NCBI RefSeq assembly: GCF_030547005.1
Contig: NZ_JAUOPN010000003.1
Span: 248,001 to 312,000 of the forward strand
DNA from: Maribacter sp. 1_MG-2023
GTDB taxonomy: Bacteria > Bacteroidota > Bacteroidia > Flavobacteriales > Flavobacteriaceae
Direction: 5' to 3'
Length of the DNA stretch: 64,000 bases
The notes beneath the pieces were generated by a model, which was given only the letters and a program-made list of their open reading frames with translations, had not been told where the DNA came from and did no database searches. The position numbers and the translations under genes are program-made. How positions within the stretch are numbered: the first letter of the stretch is position 1; each line of letters begins with the position of its first letter. Shown in pieces: positions 53,051 to 61,281 of this stretch.

Positions 53051-53995
53051 ATGAAAAAGGTATTCTGTATTGGAGAATTGTTGATTGATTTCGTTGCCGA
53101 AAATCAAGGTAAAGATATAACAAAAGCTAAAGAGTTCTCAAAAAAAGCAGGTGGTGCACCTGCAAATGTTGCTTGTGCAATTAGCAAGCTTGGTGGCGAT
53201 AGTTTTTTTGTTGGCTGTGTTGGTGATGATCCTTTCGGATCTTTTCTATTAAACATTCTTAAAAATGAGAAAGTTGATATCTCTTTAGCACAAAAAAGTA
53301 ATACGTTTACCACCCTAGCCTTTGTATCTATTGACAAAGACGGGGAACGAGATTTCGTTTTTAATCGTGGCGCAGATAAAGAACTTACCTATAACTCATC
53401 GCTAAAATCTAGTTTTGAAAATAATATTTTACACTTTGGTGCTGCTACAGCATTTTTAGGTGGTTCATTAGAAGAGACCTACAGTAGGTATTTATTTGAC
53501 GGACTAACAAAAAATGCATTTATCAGTTTTGATCCAAATTTTAGAATTGATCTTTGGAAAAATAAAGAAGATGTTTTTATACGCAAGTGCCATGCTTTTA
53601 TTGAAAAATCTCATCTGTGTAAGTTTAGCCTAGAAGAGGCTCAATTACTATCTGGCAAAGATAATCTTGAGGATGCCTGTAAAGTGTTTCATGAAATGGG
53701 AACGCAAATAATAGTTGTTACCCTTGGCAGCGAAGGCACCTTGTTAAGCACATCAAATTTCAGCAAAACAATACCTAGTATAAAAGTAACACCAAAAGAC
53801 ACCACTGGTGCTGGTGATGCATTTATAGGTTGTCTTTTACAGCAAATTGCAGAACATACGAAGTTTGAAAATTTATTAGCCGACGAATATCTTCTTAGTA
53901 ATATGGTGTCTAGAGCTAATAAAGCTGGCGCCATCACCACTGAAAATTTTGGCGCTATTGAATCACTACCTACAATACAACAATTAGATTCTTAA
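53051..53995 (+). CDS. PfkB-family carbohydrate kinase (probable fructokinase)
   Basis: 314 residues of the ribokinase fold. Signature 1 GGAPANVACAISKLGGDSFF (about 34-53) and signature 2 DTTGAGDAFIGCLL (about 252-265) with the catalytic Asp. Fructokinase activity (fructose to fructose 6-phosphate) is inferred from the immediate downstream amylosucrase, which releases fructose. The next gene starts one base after its stop, so the two are an operon. Confidence 0.85.
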   Translation: MKKVFCIGELLIDFVAENQGKDITKAKEFSKKAGGAPANVACAISKLGGDSFFVGCVGDDPFGSFLLNILKNEKVDISLAQKSNTFTTLAFVSIDKDGERDFVFNRGADKELTYNSSLKSSFENNILHFGAATAFLGGSLEETYSRYLFDGLTKNAFISFDPNFRIDLWKNKEDVFIRKCHAFIEKSHLCKFSLEEAQLLSGKDNLEDACKVFHEMGTQIIVVTLGSEGTLLSTSNFSKTIPSIKVTPKDTTGAGDAFIGCLLQQIAEHTKFENLLADEYLLSNMVSRANKAGAITTENFGAIESLPTIQQLDS

Positions 53996-53996
53996 A

Positions 53997-55937
53997 ATGA
54001 ACCAAGCTGAATTACATAGGTTAATGACCGTAAAAGGTCAAAAGAAAAAAGGTGCACTATCTTTAGCTTCCTTATTCGACCAACGATTAGCGACCAATCT
54101 TTCGCTAATTAAAAATCAGTTTTTTTCATTATACCAAGAATCAGAACATAAAGTATATTTCTATACTGTTTTAGATACTTTAGAAACACTTTTTAACGAC
54201 CGCCCAACAGAACTTCAAAAACAAGATATTGTACGTTTAAATTCAGGAAACTGGTACCAAAGTGAACAAATGGTAGGTATGCAATTGTATGTTGATCGTT
54301 TCAATCAAGATATTAACGGACTCAAAGAAAAGCTACCTTATTTTGAAGATCTAGGCATCAATTTTCTTCACCTAATGCCGATAACTACAAGGCCTGATGG
54401 CGAAAACGATGGTGGCTATGCTGTAAACAGCTATCATGAAATTGATCCTAAATACGGAACAAAAAAAGATTTTACTACGTTCACCAAAAAAGCACGAGAG
54501 AACAACATGTTCTTAATGCTAGATTTCGTTGTCAACCATACCTCAGATGAGTTTATATGGGCGAAGAAAGCGAAAGAAGGTAGCCAGCACCATCAAAATT
54601 ACTATTACACCTATTCTGACCGTCACATACCAGATGAGTTTGAAAAGACGCTGCCAGAAATATTTCCGCAATCTGCACCAGGAAATTTTACCTATAATAA
54701 AGAAATGGAGAAGTGGGTAATGACCTGCTTTAACAATTACCAATGGGATTTAAATTATAGAAACCCAAAAGTATTTATTGAAATGCTCGGCAATTTAATG
54801 TCTTTGGCAAACTTGGGCGTAGATGTTATACGTTTTGATGCTCTTGCTTTTCTATGGAAAAAATTAGGAACATCATCACAAAATCTTCCTGAGGCGCATA
54901 CACTTATTTCACTTTTTAGAATGTGCCTGCAAGTAATTGCACCAGGTGTTATTCTGTTGGCGGAAGCTATTGTGGCTCCTAGAAATATTATAAAGTATTT
55001 TGGTGAAGACACCACCGAAGGTAACGAGTGCGAAGTGGCATACAACGCCTCTTTAATGGCTTTATTATGGAATTCGATTGCCACTAAAAAAGCCAATTTA
55101 ATGGTGAAGAGTGTTACCGAGATTCCGAATAAACCCAATGACGCCACTTGGATCAACTACATTCGTTGCCACGATGATATCGGACTTGGTTATGACGATG
55201 ATTTTGTTCGTGCCGTGGGCTTTGACCCAACAGCTCACAAACAGTTTATATTAAATTATTACTGTGGCAAACTAGAATGGTCACCTGCAAAAGGGCTAAT
55301 GTTCATGTACAATCCTAAAAATGGTGATGGCAGAATTACCGGAAGCGCTGCATCATTACTAGGTTTAGAAACTGCCTTGGTGCAGAACAACAAAAATATT
55401 ATCGACTATGCCATCACTAAAATCTTAATGATGCACGGTATTATTTTGACCTTTGGCGGTATACCTATGATTTATGCCGGGGATGAAATTGGCACGTTAA
55501 ACGACTATTCTTACGAGCAAAATGAAGACCATGTCAATGACAATAGATGGGTAAATAGACCTATGCAAAATTGGGATGTTGTTGCTAAATTGAAAACAGA
55601 AAAAGATAGTCCTGCAACTATCATTTTCAACGGCTTAAAAAACATGATTCGTTTACGTAAAGAACATAATGTTTTCGCAGATGCTAACGATTTAAAAATC
55701 TACGGTTGTCCTAACGAACATGTATTCGTTTATGAGCGTATTCACGAAGGCAATAGTGTTTGGGTATTGTCGAACTTTAACGAGGTTACCGAAACCTTGA
55801 ACGTAGCTTGGTTACTTTCAATAGGAATTCATACTGGTAAAAATTCTATTAATCTGCTTACCGGTAAGACCTTTGAACTTATTCATAACGAACTTCCCCT
55901 AAAGCCTTACGAACAACTTTGGATTAAGAATATTTGA
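53997..55937 (+). CDS. GH13 amylosucrase-type enzyme
   Basis: 646 residues, the length of amylosucrase (sucrose + glucan to fructose + longer glucan; some relatives only hydrolyse sucrose). By comparison with the Neisseria enzyme I see the sucrose-site Asp138 (ENDGGYAVNSY) and Arg517 (NDNRW), His181 (VVNHTSDE), the nucleophile Asp281 with Arg279 (VIRFDALAF), the acid/base Glu323 (LLAEAIV) and His392-Asp393 (CHDDIGL). The C-terminal beta domain ends NELPLKPYEQLWIKNI. No signal peptide, so intracellular. Glycogen-like polymer synthesis or simple sucrose cleavage cannot be distinguished. Coupled to the fructokinase upstream. Confidence 0.92.
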   Translation: MNQAELHRLMTVKGQKKKGALSLASLFDQRLATNLSLIKNQFFSLYQESEHKVYFYTVLDTLETLFNDRPTELQKQDIVRLNSGNWYQSEQMVGMQLYVDRFNQDINGLKEKLPYFEDLGINFLHLMPITTRPDGENDGGYAVNSYHEIDPKYGTKKDFTTFTKKARENNMFLMLDFVVNHTSDEFIWAKKAKEGSQHHQNYYYTYSDRHIPDEFEKTLPEIFPQSAPGNFTYNKEMEKWVMTCFNNYQWDLNYRNPKVFIEMLGNLMSLANLGVDVIRFDALAFLWKKLGTSSQNLPEAHTLISLFRMCLQVIAPGVILLAEAIVAPRNIIKYFGEDTTEGNECEVAYNASLMALLWNSIATKKANLMVKSVTEIPNKPNDATWINYIRCHDDIGLGYDDDFVRAVGFDPTAHKQFILNYYCGKLEWSPAKGLMFMYNPKNGDGRITGSAASLLGLETALVQNNKNIIDYAITKILMMHGIILTFGGIPMIYAGDEIGTLNDYSYEQNEDHVNDNRWVNRPMQNWDVVAKLKTEKDSPATIIFNGLKNMIRLRKEHNVFADANDLKIYGCPNEHVFVYERIHEGNSVWVLSNFNEVTETLNVAWLLSIGIHTGKNSINLLTGKTFELIHNELPLKPYEQLWIKNI

Positions 55938-55942
55938 ATAAA

Positions 55943-56290
55943 ATGAATTCAACAATTGAAATAAGAAATAAACCCAAGGCTTCAATTATTTTCAATGAAG
56001 AAAAGTTTGAGATAATTGATTCGAAAGATAGTAGCAATAATGGATTTTATTTGTTCGACAAACTTCTAAATGTCGATGTCATTGAAAGAAAAACGGATTG
56101 GTACATTACCGTTTTAAGTTTTATAGTAGATATTTTTATTGGTAGTGCATCAGGAAGTAATTACAAAAACAAAGCACACTTAAAAATAGACCTTGAAGAT
56201 TCTAGTATAAAAATATGGCTTTCTAATGATGATATTGATAAAGCCCACAAAGCAAAACAATTGCTAAACGAAGCTATTTTAAATGCATAA
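55943..56290 (+). CDS. Small protein of unknown function downstream of amylosucrase
   Basis: 115 residues from the ATG at 55943; a TTG at 55934 overlaps the amylosucrase stop and is less likely. The sequence is beta-rich with a central hydrophobic stretch (WYITVLSFIVDIFIGSASGS), then a charged helix (DDIDKAHKAKQLLNEAIL). No motif recognised. It could be a membrane-attached accessory or an unrelated gene that shares the operon. Confidence 0.55.
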   Translation: MNSTIEIRNKPKASIIFNEEKFEIIDSKDSSNNGFYLFDKLLNVDVIERKTDWYITVLSFIVDIFIGSASGSNYKNKAHLKIDLEDSSIKIWLSNDDIDKAHKAKQLLNEAILNA

Positions 56291-56299
56291 AACTTAAAT

Positions 56300-57436
56300 C
56301 TAACTATACTTCACTTTTCTAAGAACACGAAGTGCTTCTTTAAGCGAAGCATTTATTCTTGGGTATTTTGGCTTTAAAATTTTCCTAGCATTTTCCATTC
56401 GCTCTTTAGCTTCTTCGAACCCGTTAAGAAAACATATCAAGTAAGAATCTGCTAAGTATTTCAACTGCTTCACTTCGGCAATACTCAATTCGGTATTTTT
56501 CTTTGCCTTTGCTACCAAAGCATTATTGCTTTTATAAATTCTTACTAGTTCTTCTTTATCATGTATTGGGGGATCAAAAAGTAAGTCGCTCGTAATTTGG
56601 TAAGTGCCGTTTTCACTGAAATTTATGACCACCTTTTCTAAAGGATAGTATTTTTGCTTAGCTGCTAACCCAAGCTGCACGTATTCAATGGTAGTAAAAG
56701 AATCATTGTTATATGTAATAGTAACCTCATCTAAATTAGAGTAGAATAATTTTACCTGTTCGTTTATTAATTCAATATCGACCCGATAGAAATATGTTTC
56801 TCCATTCACTACTTTTTTATTGCCTGCCCAGCATACAACAAATTGCTCTTTAAAAACCTTATAGTCACTTTCTAAATCTTTATGTCGATGATTTAAAAAA
56901 TCTATGACACCATCTAAAGTAAGCTCTATATTATTTTTCGCATGCTGTTCAATTGTGGCGACAGCCTCAGAGTTGCTATCTTTTAATTCAATATCAAATA
57001 CTTTGGGAAGGCTTATACTACCCTCTCTAAAAAATACAGAACCACCATAATACTTCCAGATGTTTTTTCTAAGTGAACAAATTTTACCAATAGATTTTAT
57101 AGTCACTAAACCCACCACTTTACCTTCTGGCAAATGCGGAAATGGAATATTCTCGTAAGATATTAACGGGGGATTATCTAAATAAGCATTCACCAAATTC
57201 TGGATCTTACTATCATCAAAGAAGTCAACTCCAACAATCTTATTATCCTCATCTTCAACTCCAACAACAATGAAAGAATTATTCGCAGGATTGCTATTTG
57301 CCAATGCACAAACATGCTTTAAAAATTTCCCCTTACCTTCTTTTTCTCCAATTGAAATAAACCGCTTTTTATCGTAAAAACTATTCTCGTCGTTATGAGC
57401 GAGCAAGTTTTTTACCAAAAGGCGTTTATTAATCAT
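56300..57436 (-). CDS. Schlafen AlbA_2-domain (putative ATP/nucleic-acid-binding) protein
   Basis: 378 residues. The AlbA_2 domain occupies about 15-145: EKEGKGKFLKHVCALANSNP, SFIVVGVEDEDNKIVGVDFF and VVGLVTIKSIGKICSLRKNI with the family's conserved Gly and Arg positions, then YYGGSVFFREG. The C-terminal half is a helical and beta region without a known motif (LEEAVATIEQHAKN type helix, long terminal helices). AlbA_2 proteins are usually regulators or act on RNA/DNA; some occur in defence, but nothing here shows that. The start codon is preceded at 9 bases by six heptanucleotide repeats. Confidence 0.78.
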   Translation of the reverse strand: MINKRLLVKNLLAHNDENSFYDKKRFISIGEKEGKGKFLKHVCALANSNPANNSFIVVGVEDEDNKIVGVDFFDDSKIQNLVNAYLDNPPLISYENIPFPHLPEGKVVGLVTIKSIGKICSLRKNIWKYYGGSVFFREGSISLPKVFDIELKDSNSEAVATIEQHAKNNIELTLDGVIDFLNHRHKDLESDYKVFKEQFVVCWAGNKKVVNGETYFYRVDIELINEQVKLFYSNLDEVTITYNNDSFTTIEYVQLGLAAKQKYYPLEKVVINFSENGTYQITSDLLFDPPIHDKEELVRIYKSNNALVAKAKKNTELSIAEVKQLKYLADSYLICFLNGFEEAKERMENARKILKPKYPRINASLKEALRVLRKVKYS

Positions 57437-57445
57437 AAGTTATAA

Positions 57446-57490
57446 TTTTGGCTTTTGGCTTTTGGCTTTTGGCTTTTGGCTTTTGGCTTT
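57446..57490. repeat. Heptanucleotide tandem repeat, six units plus TTT
   Basis: TTTTGGC repeated six times exactly (57446-57487), then TTT. Read on the minus strand it is GCCAAAA repeated between positions -10 and -54 of the AlbA_2 gene. Such perfect short tandem repeats slip during replication, so copy number is likely variable. Confidence 0.9.
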
Positions 57491-57513
57491 AAAGATTTTA
57501 TTCTAAAATCTTT
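57491..57513 (-). terminator. AT-rich palindromic hairpin just after the SDR stop
   Basis: Perfect ten-base stem AAAGATTTTA (57491-57500) with TAAAATCTTT (57504-57513) and a 3-base loop, beginning 9 bases after the SDR stop codon. No good U tract follows on the minus strand, so it may be a weak terminator or mRNA-end stabiliser. Confidence 0.35.
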
Positions 57514-57521
57514 TCATAATA

Positions 57522-58274
57522 TCAATTTTTATCCACAATGGTTGAAGAAGCTTGTGCTGTTGGCATTACTACCAAATCCGCAATATTTACATGATACGGT
57601 CTTGTAACTACAAAATGAATGATGTCCGCTATATCTTCCGGTTTTAAGGGTTGAAATCCTTTATACACATTCTCAGCTCTATCGTCATCGCCCTTAAAAC
57701 GAACATTACTGAACTCGGTTTCTACCAGCCCTGGGTTTACTGCACCAACACGCACTCCCGTGCCGTTAAGATCTATTCGCATTCCTTGGTTGATAGCATC
57801 GACAGCATGTTTACTTGCGCAATACACATTGCCTTTTGGGTAAACTTCTTTACCGGCCGTAGAACCAATATTTATAATATGACCAGATTTTCGAACCACC
57901 ATTTGCGGAATTATCGCTTTAGAAACATATAATAATCCCTTCACATTAATATCTAACATAGCATCCCAATCATCAATATTACCATCTTGTATGGTATCCA
58001 TTCCATGGGCGTTACCTGCATTATTGATTAAAATATCTATTTGAGAAAATTCTTTTGGTACCGAATCAACCGCTTCTTGAACAGCTTCCTTATTACGAAT
58101 ATCAAAATTTAAAGTATGTACCTGAACTTCTTTACCCAATTCTTCTTTTAGCGCATCTAGCCGATCTTGACGTCGACCGCATAAGACCAAATTAATTCCG
58201 TTTAAGGCAAATTGAATCGCTGTTGATTTTCCAATACCACTTGTAGCTCCTGTAATAAATGCTGTTTTCGTCAT
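57522..58274 (-). CDS. Short-chain dehydrogenase/reductase (YdfG-like)
   Basis: 250 residues. Cofactor motif TGATSGIG (about 8-15) with a downstream Arg pair (CGRRQDRL) typical of NADP specificity, NNAGNAHG (about 85-92), Ser-Tyr-Lys catalytic set in NIGSTAGKEVYPKGNVYCAS then KHAVD. Resembles YdfG-type 3-hydroxy acid dehydrogenases, which also reduce malonic semialdehyde; substrate not proven. It is 12 bases after the aldo-keto reductase gene, so likely cotranscribed. Confidence 0.88.
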   Translation of the reverse strand: MTKTAFITGATSGIGKSTAIQFALNGINLVLCGRRQDRLDALKEELGKEVQVHTLNFDIRNKEAVQEAVDSVPKEFSQIDILINNAGNAHGMDTIQDGNIDDWDAMLDINVKGLLYVSKAIIPQMVVRKSGHIINIGSTAGKEVYPKGNVYCASKHAVDAINQGMRIDLNGTGVRVGAVNPGLVETEFSNVRFKGDDDRAENVYKGFQPLKPEDIADIIHFVVTRPYHVNIADLVVMPTAQASSTIVDKN

Positions 58275-58286
58275 TATATTTTTTAA

Positions 58287-59150
58287 TTATGCAACTTCAT
58301 GCCCTTCGTTAGCTTCTAGCAAGATAAACCAATCTTGTACATCCATATCAATTGAAACTGCATCCATTGCAACTTTTAAACGTCTTGGTGTCGCAGTACC
58401 TACCACCGGGTGAACATTAGAAGGATGTTTTAAAATCCAAGCCAATAAAAGCTGATCTTCTGTTGCATCATATTTTTTAGTGAAATCTGCCAATACTTTT
58501 TTAATTCTTGCATTCGCCTTTGACTCTTCTCTAAAATAATTACCAAGTGGACTCCAGCTCATTGCAAGTCTATCAAACGTAATACAATCATCTAAAGTAC
58601 CATCGTTCATTACCGTGTTAGATGATAATGAAAACTCAACTTGATTCGCCTCAACTTGAATTTCCTTTTCTATAAGTTGAATTTGAGATGGCGTAAAATT
58701 TGACACTCCAAATTGCCTGATTTTTCCATCATTCTTCAATTTATCTATAGCTTCTGCAATTTCTGAAGGATTCATTAAAGGGCTAGGTCTATGCAATAAC
58801 AGCATATCTAAATAATCTGTCTGTAGCATTTTCAGAGACCGCTCTACCGATGAGACAATATAGTCTTTATCATAATCGTAGTGCTTGACCCTATTCGAAC
58901 GTTGTTTTACATCGAACTGAATACCACATTTACTTATGAGTTGAACATCTTCTCTTTTGATAGCACTTTTTTTAAATGCTTTACCAAAATCCTCTTCATT
59001 GGTATAATCACCATAAATATCGGCATGATCAAAAGTGGTAATGTTATTTTCTAAACAATGATTCATTAGTGAAATCATCTCGGTGGTAGAATGCTGTTTG
59101 CCCCATTTGCCCCAAGTCATCGTACCTGCAATTATTCTAGAATATTTCAA
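58287..59150 (-). CDS. Aldo/keto reductase (YdhF-like)
   Basis: 287 residues, (beta/alpha)8 NADPH-dependent reductase. The catalytic tetrad is visible: Asp and Tyr in FDHADIYGDYTNE, Lys in QLISKCGIQ, His in LLHRPSPLMNP. The YdhF-like features are the short N-terminal start (KYSRIIAGTMTWGKWGK) and the LLLAWILKHPSNVHPVVGTA segment near the C-terminus. Physiological substrate unknown. Confidence 0.88.
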   Translation of the reverse strand: MKYSRIIAGTMTWGKWGKQHSTTEMISLMNHCLENNITTFDHADIYGDYTNEEDFGKAFKKSAIKREDVQLISKCGIQFDVKQRSNRVKHYDYDKDYIVSSVERSLKMLQTDYLDMLLLHRPSPLMNPSEIAEAIDKLKNDGKIRQFGVSNFTPSQIQLIEKEIQVEANQVEFSLSSNTVMNDGTLDDCITFDRLAMSWSPLGNYFREESKANARIKKVLADFTKKYDATEDQLLLAWILKHPSNVHPVVGTATPRRLKVAMDAVSIDMDVQDWFILLEANEGHEVA

Positions 59151-59321
59151 CGTATTATTATTTGATTAATGAAATTAAAAAGAAATCCCTTAAAACCTTC
59201 ATAAAAATATGGTGTTTTCCATTTTTTTAACCTATCATTAACAGGGACTGAGTGAATAAATTTTCAATTTGCAGAACTGTTAAAATTAGAAGCCTTAACA
59301 ATCAATAATATATAGTTTTAA

Positions 59322-60323
59322 ATGGAAGAAAATACTTCAATTGACATTAGTGCTGTTAATGAGAAAATAGCAAAAGAAAGCGCTTTTATCGATTTACTGA
59401 TGCTTGAAATGAATAAGGTAATCGTTGGCCAAAAATATATGGTCGAGCGATTATTAATCGGACTTTTAGGGCAAGGTCATATATTGCTAGAAGGTGTACC
59501 CGGTTTAGCAAAAACCTTGGCAATTAACACACTTTCAAAAGCTGTTAAAGGTAGTTTTAGTAGAATACAGTTTACACCAGATTTGCTTCCGGCAGATGTT
59601 GTAGGTACGATGATCTACAATATGAAACTGAACGACTTTTCTATTAAGAAAGGTCCGATTTTCGCAAATTTCGTTCTTGCAGATGAGATTAACCGTGCAC
59701 CTGCTAAAGTTCAATCTGCTTTATTAGAAGCTATGCAAGAGAAGCAAGTGACCATTGGTGACGAGACTTTTATTCTTGACAAGCCCTTCTTAGTAATGGC
59801 AACTCAAAACCCGGTTGAGCAAGAAGGTACGTACCCGTTACCTGAAGCGCAAATTGACCGTTTTATGTTGAAAACTGTTATTGATTATCCGAAAATTAAT
59901 GAAGAGCAGTTAATTATGCGTCAGAATTTATTGGGTAATTATGAGACCGTAAATGCTGTTGTATCCATAGAACAAATACTTAGTGCACAGAAAGCAGTAC
60001 GTGAAGTATATATGGATGAAAAGATCGAGAAATACATTCTTGATATTGTTTTCGCCACTAGATATCCTGAAAAATATAATTTAGAAAGCTTAAAACCTTT
60101 AATCAGTTTTGGTGCATCACCAAGGGGAAGTATCAACTTAGGTACTGCTGCTAAATGTTATGCTTTCATTAAAAGAAGAGGTTATGTTGTTCCTGAAGAT
60201 GTACGAGCTATTGTACATGATGTTTTAAGACATAGAATAGGAATCACTTACGAGGCAGAAGCTGAAAATATTACCTCTGTTGATATCATCAACAAGATTG
60301 TAAACGAGATAGAAGTACCTTGA
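59322..60323 (+). CDS. MoxR-family AAA+ ATPase
   Basis: 333 residues. Walker A-type EGVPGLAKT (about 59-67; Ala for Gly is usual in MoxR), Walker B VLADEINRAP (about 121-130), sensor 1 (MATQNPVEQEGTYPLP) and sensor 2 regions. MoxR ATPases act with VWA-domain proteins in assembly or chaperone-like functions. First gene of the Bat operon, 86 bases before the DUF58 gene. Confidence 0.93.
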   Translation: MEENTSIDISAVNEKIAKESAFIDLLMLEMNKVIVGQKYMVERLLIGLLGQGHILLEGVPGLAKTLAINTLSKAVKGSFSRIQFTPDLLPADVVGTMIYNMKLNDFSIKKGPIFANFVLADEINRAPAKVQSALLEAMQEKQVTIGDETFILDKPFLVMATQNPVEQEGTYPLPEAQIDRFMLKTVIDYPKINEEQLIMRQNLLGNYETVNAVVSIEQILSAQKAVREVYMDEKIEKYILDIVFATRYPEKYNLESLKPLISFGASPRGSINLGTAAKCYAFIKRRGYVVPEDVRAIVHDVLRHRIGITYEAEAENITSVDIINKIVNEIEVP

Positions 60324-60409
60324 TCTGCTTGTGATATTCGGTAAATGAAATTATTTGATACCGAATATGACACACTGCTAACGGAGACTGTAAACTGTTT
60401 ACTTAAAAA

Positions 60410-61276
60410 ATGGATACCAAAGAGCTACTCAAAAAAGTACGAAAAATTGAAATAAAGACGAGACGTCTTTCTGACCATATGTTTGGTGGGGAATACCACT
60501 CTACCTTTAAAGGTCGTGGTATGACTTTTAGTGAAGTACGACAGTATCAATTTGGTGATGATGTAAGAAATATTGATTGGAACGTTACCGCCCGTTACAA
60601 CGAACCTTACATAAAGGTTTTTGAAGAGGAACGAGAATTGACCATGATGCTTATGGTAGATATTAGCGGATCTGAATTATTCGGTACTACCAATCAATTT
60701 AAAAATGAAATCGTTACCGAAATATCAGCAACATTAGCTTTTAGTGCACTACAAAATAATGACAAGGTCGGTGTCATATTGTTCTCTGATCAAATAGAAC
60801 TTTTTATTCCTCCAAAAAAGGGAAAAACACACGTTTTACGCATTATTAGAGAATTGATAGAGTTTAAGCCTAAAAGTAACAAAACAGATATTGCACAGGC
60901 ATTAAAATTCTTGAGCAGTATCATGAAAAAGAAAGCTATCGTTTTTGTTCTTTCAGATTTTATTGATGAAGGATATGAAAAGACTTTAAAGATTACAGGT
61001 AACAAGCACGATGTAACAGGTATTCGCGTTTACGATGAACGCGAAGAAACCATCCCGAATATAGGTATGGTCCAAATTGAAGATACCGAGACCGGTAAAT
61101 TACAATTGGTGAATACCAAATCTAAAAAAGTACGTAACGCTTATGCTACATATAACAGAGAACGTGTTGCTTATTTTAAAGAATCGTTTACCAAAGCTGG
61201 TTGCGGAGTTTTAGATTGCAGGGTCGATGAAAGTTATGTAAAAAAATTATTGGGCTATTTTAAACGAAGAGGTTGA
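60410..61276 (+). CDS. DUF58/VWA-like protein
   Basis: 288 residues. The DUF58 core with MFGGEYHSTFKGRGMTFSEV, RQYQFGDDVRNIDWN (the conserved GDxxRxIDW) and a von Willebrand-like segment (TMMLMVDISGSELFGTTN) whose DxSxS reads DISGS. Works with MoxR in a putative folding or assembly complex. The downstream BatD-like gene is 5 bases away. Confidence 0.9.
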   Translation: MDTKELLKKVRKIEIKTRRLSDHMFGGEYHSTFKGRGMTFSEVRQYQFGDDVRNIDWNVTARYNEPYIKVFEEERELTMMLMVDISGSELFGTTNQFKNEIVTEISATLAFSALQNNDKVGVILFSDQIELFIPPKKGKTHVLRIIRELIEFKPKSNKTDIAQALKFLSSIMKKKAIVFVLSDFIDEGYEKTLKITGNKHDVTGIRVYDEREETIPNIGMVQIEDTETGKLQLVNTKSKKVRNAYATYNRERVAYFKESFTKAGCGVLDCRVDESYVKKLLGYFKRRG

Positions 61277-61281
61277 TACGA

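Noticed and set aside
56300-57436. AlbA_2 gene as part of a defence system
   Set aside because: No nuclease, helicase, methylase or other defence partner is adjacent; neighbours are metabolic reductases.
57446-57490. The heptamer array as a CRISPR array
   Set aside because: Repeat units are contiguous 7-mers without spacers, and no cas gene is present.
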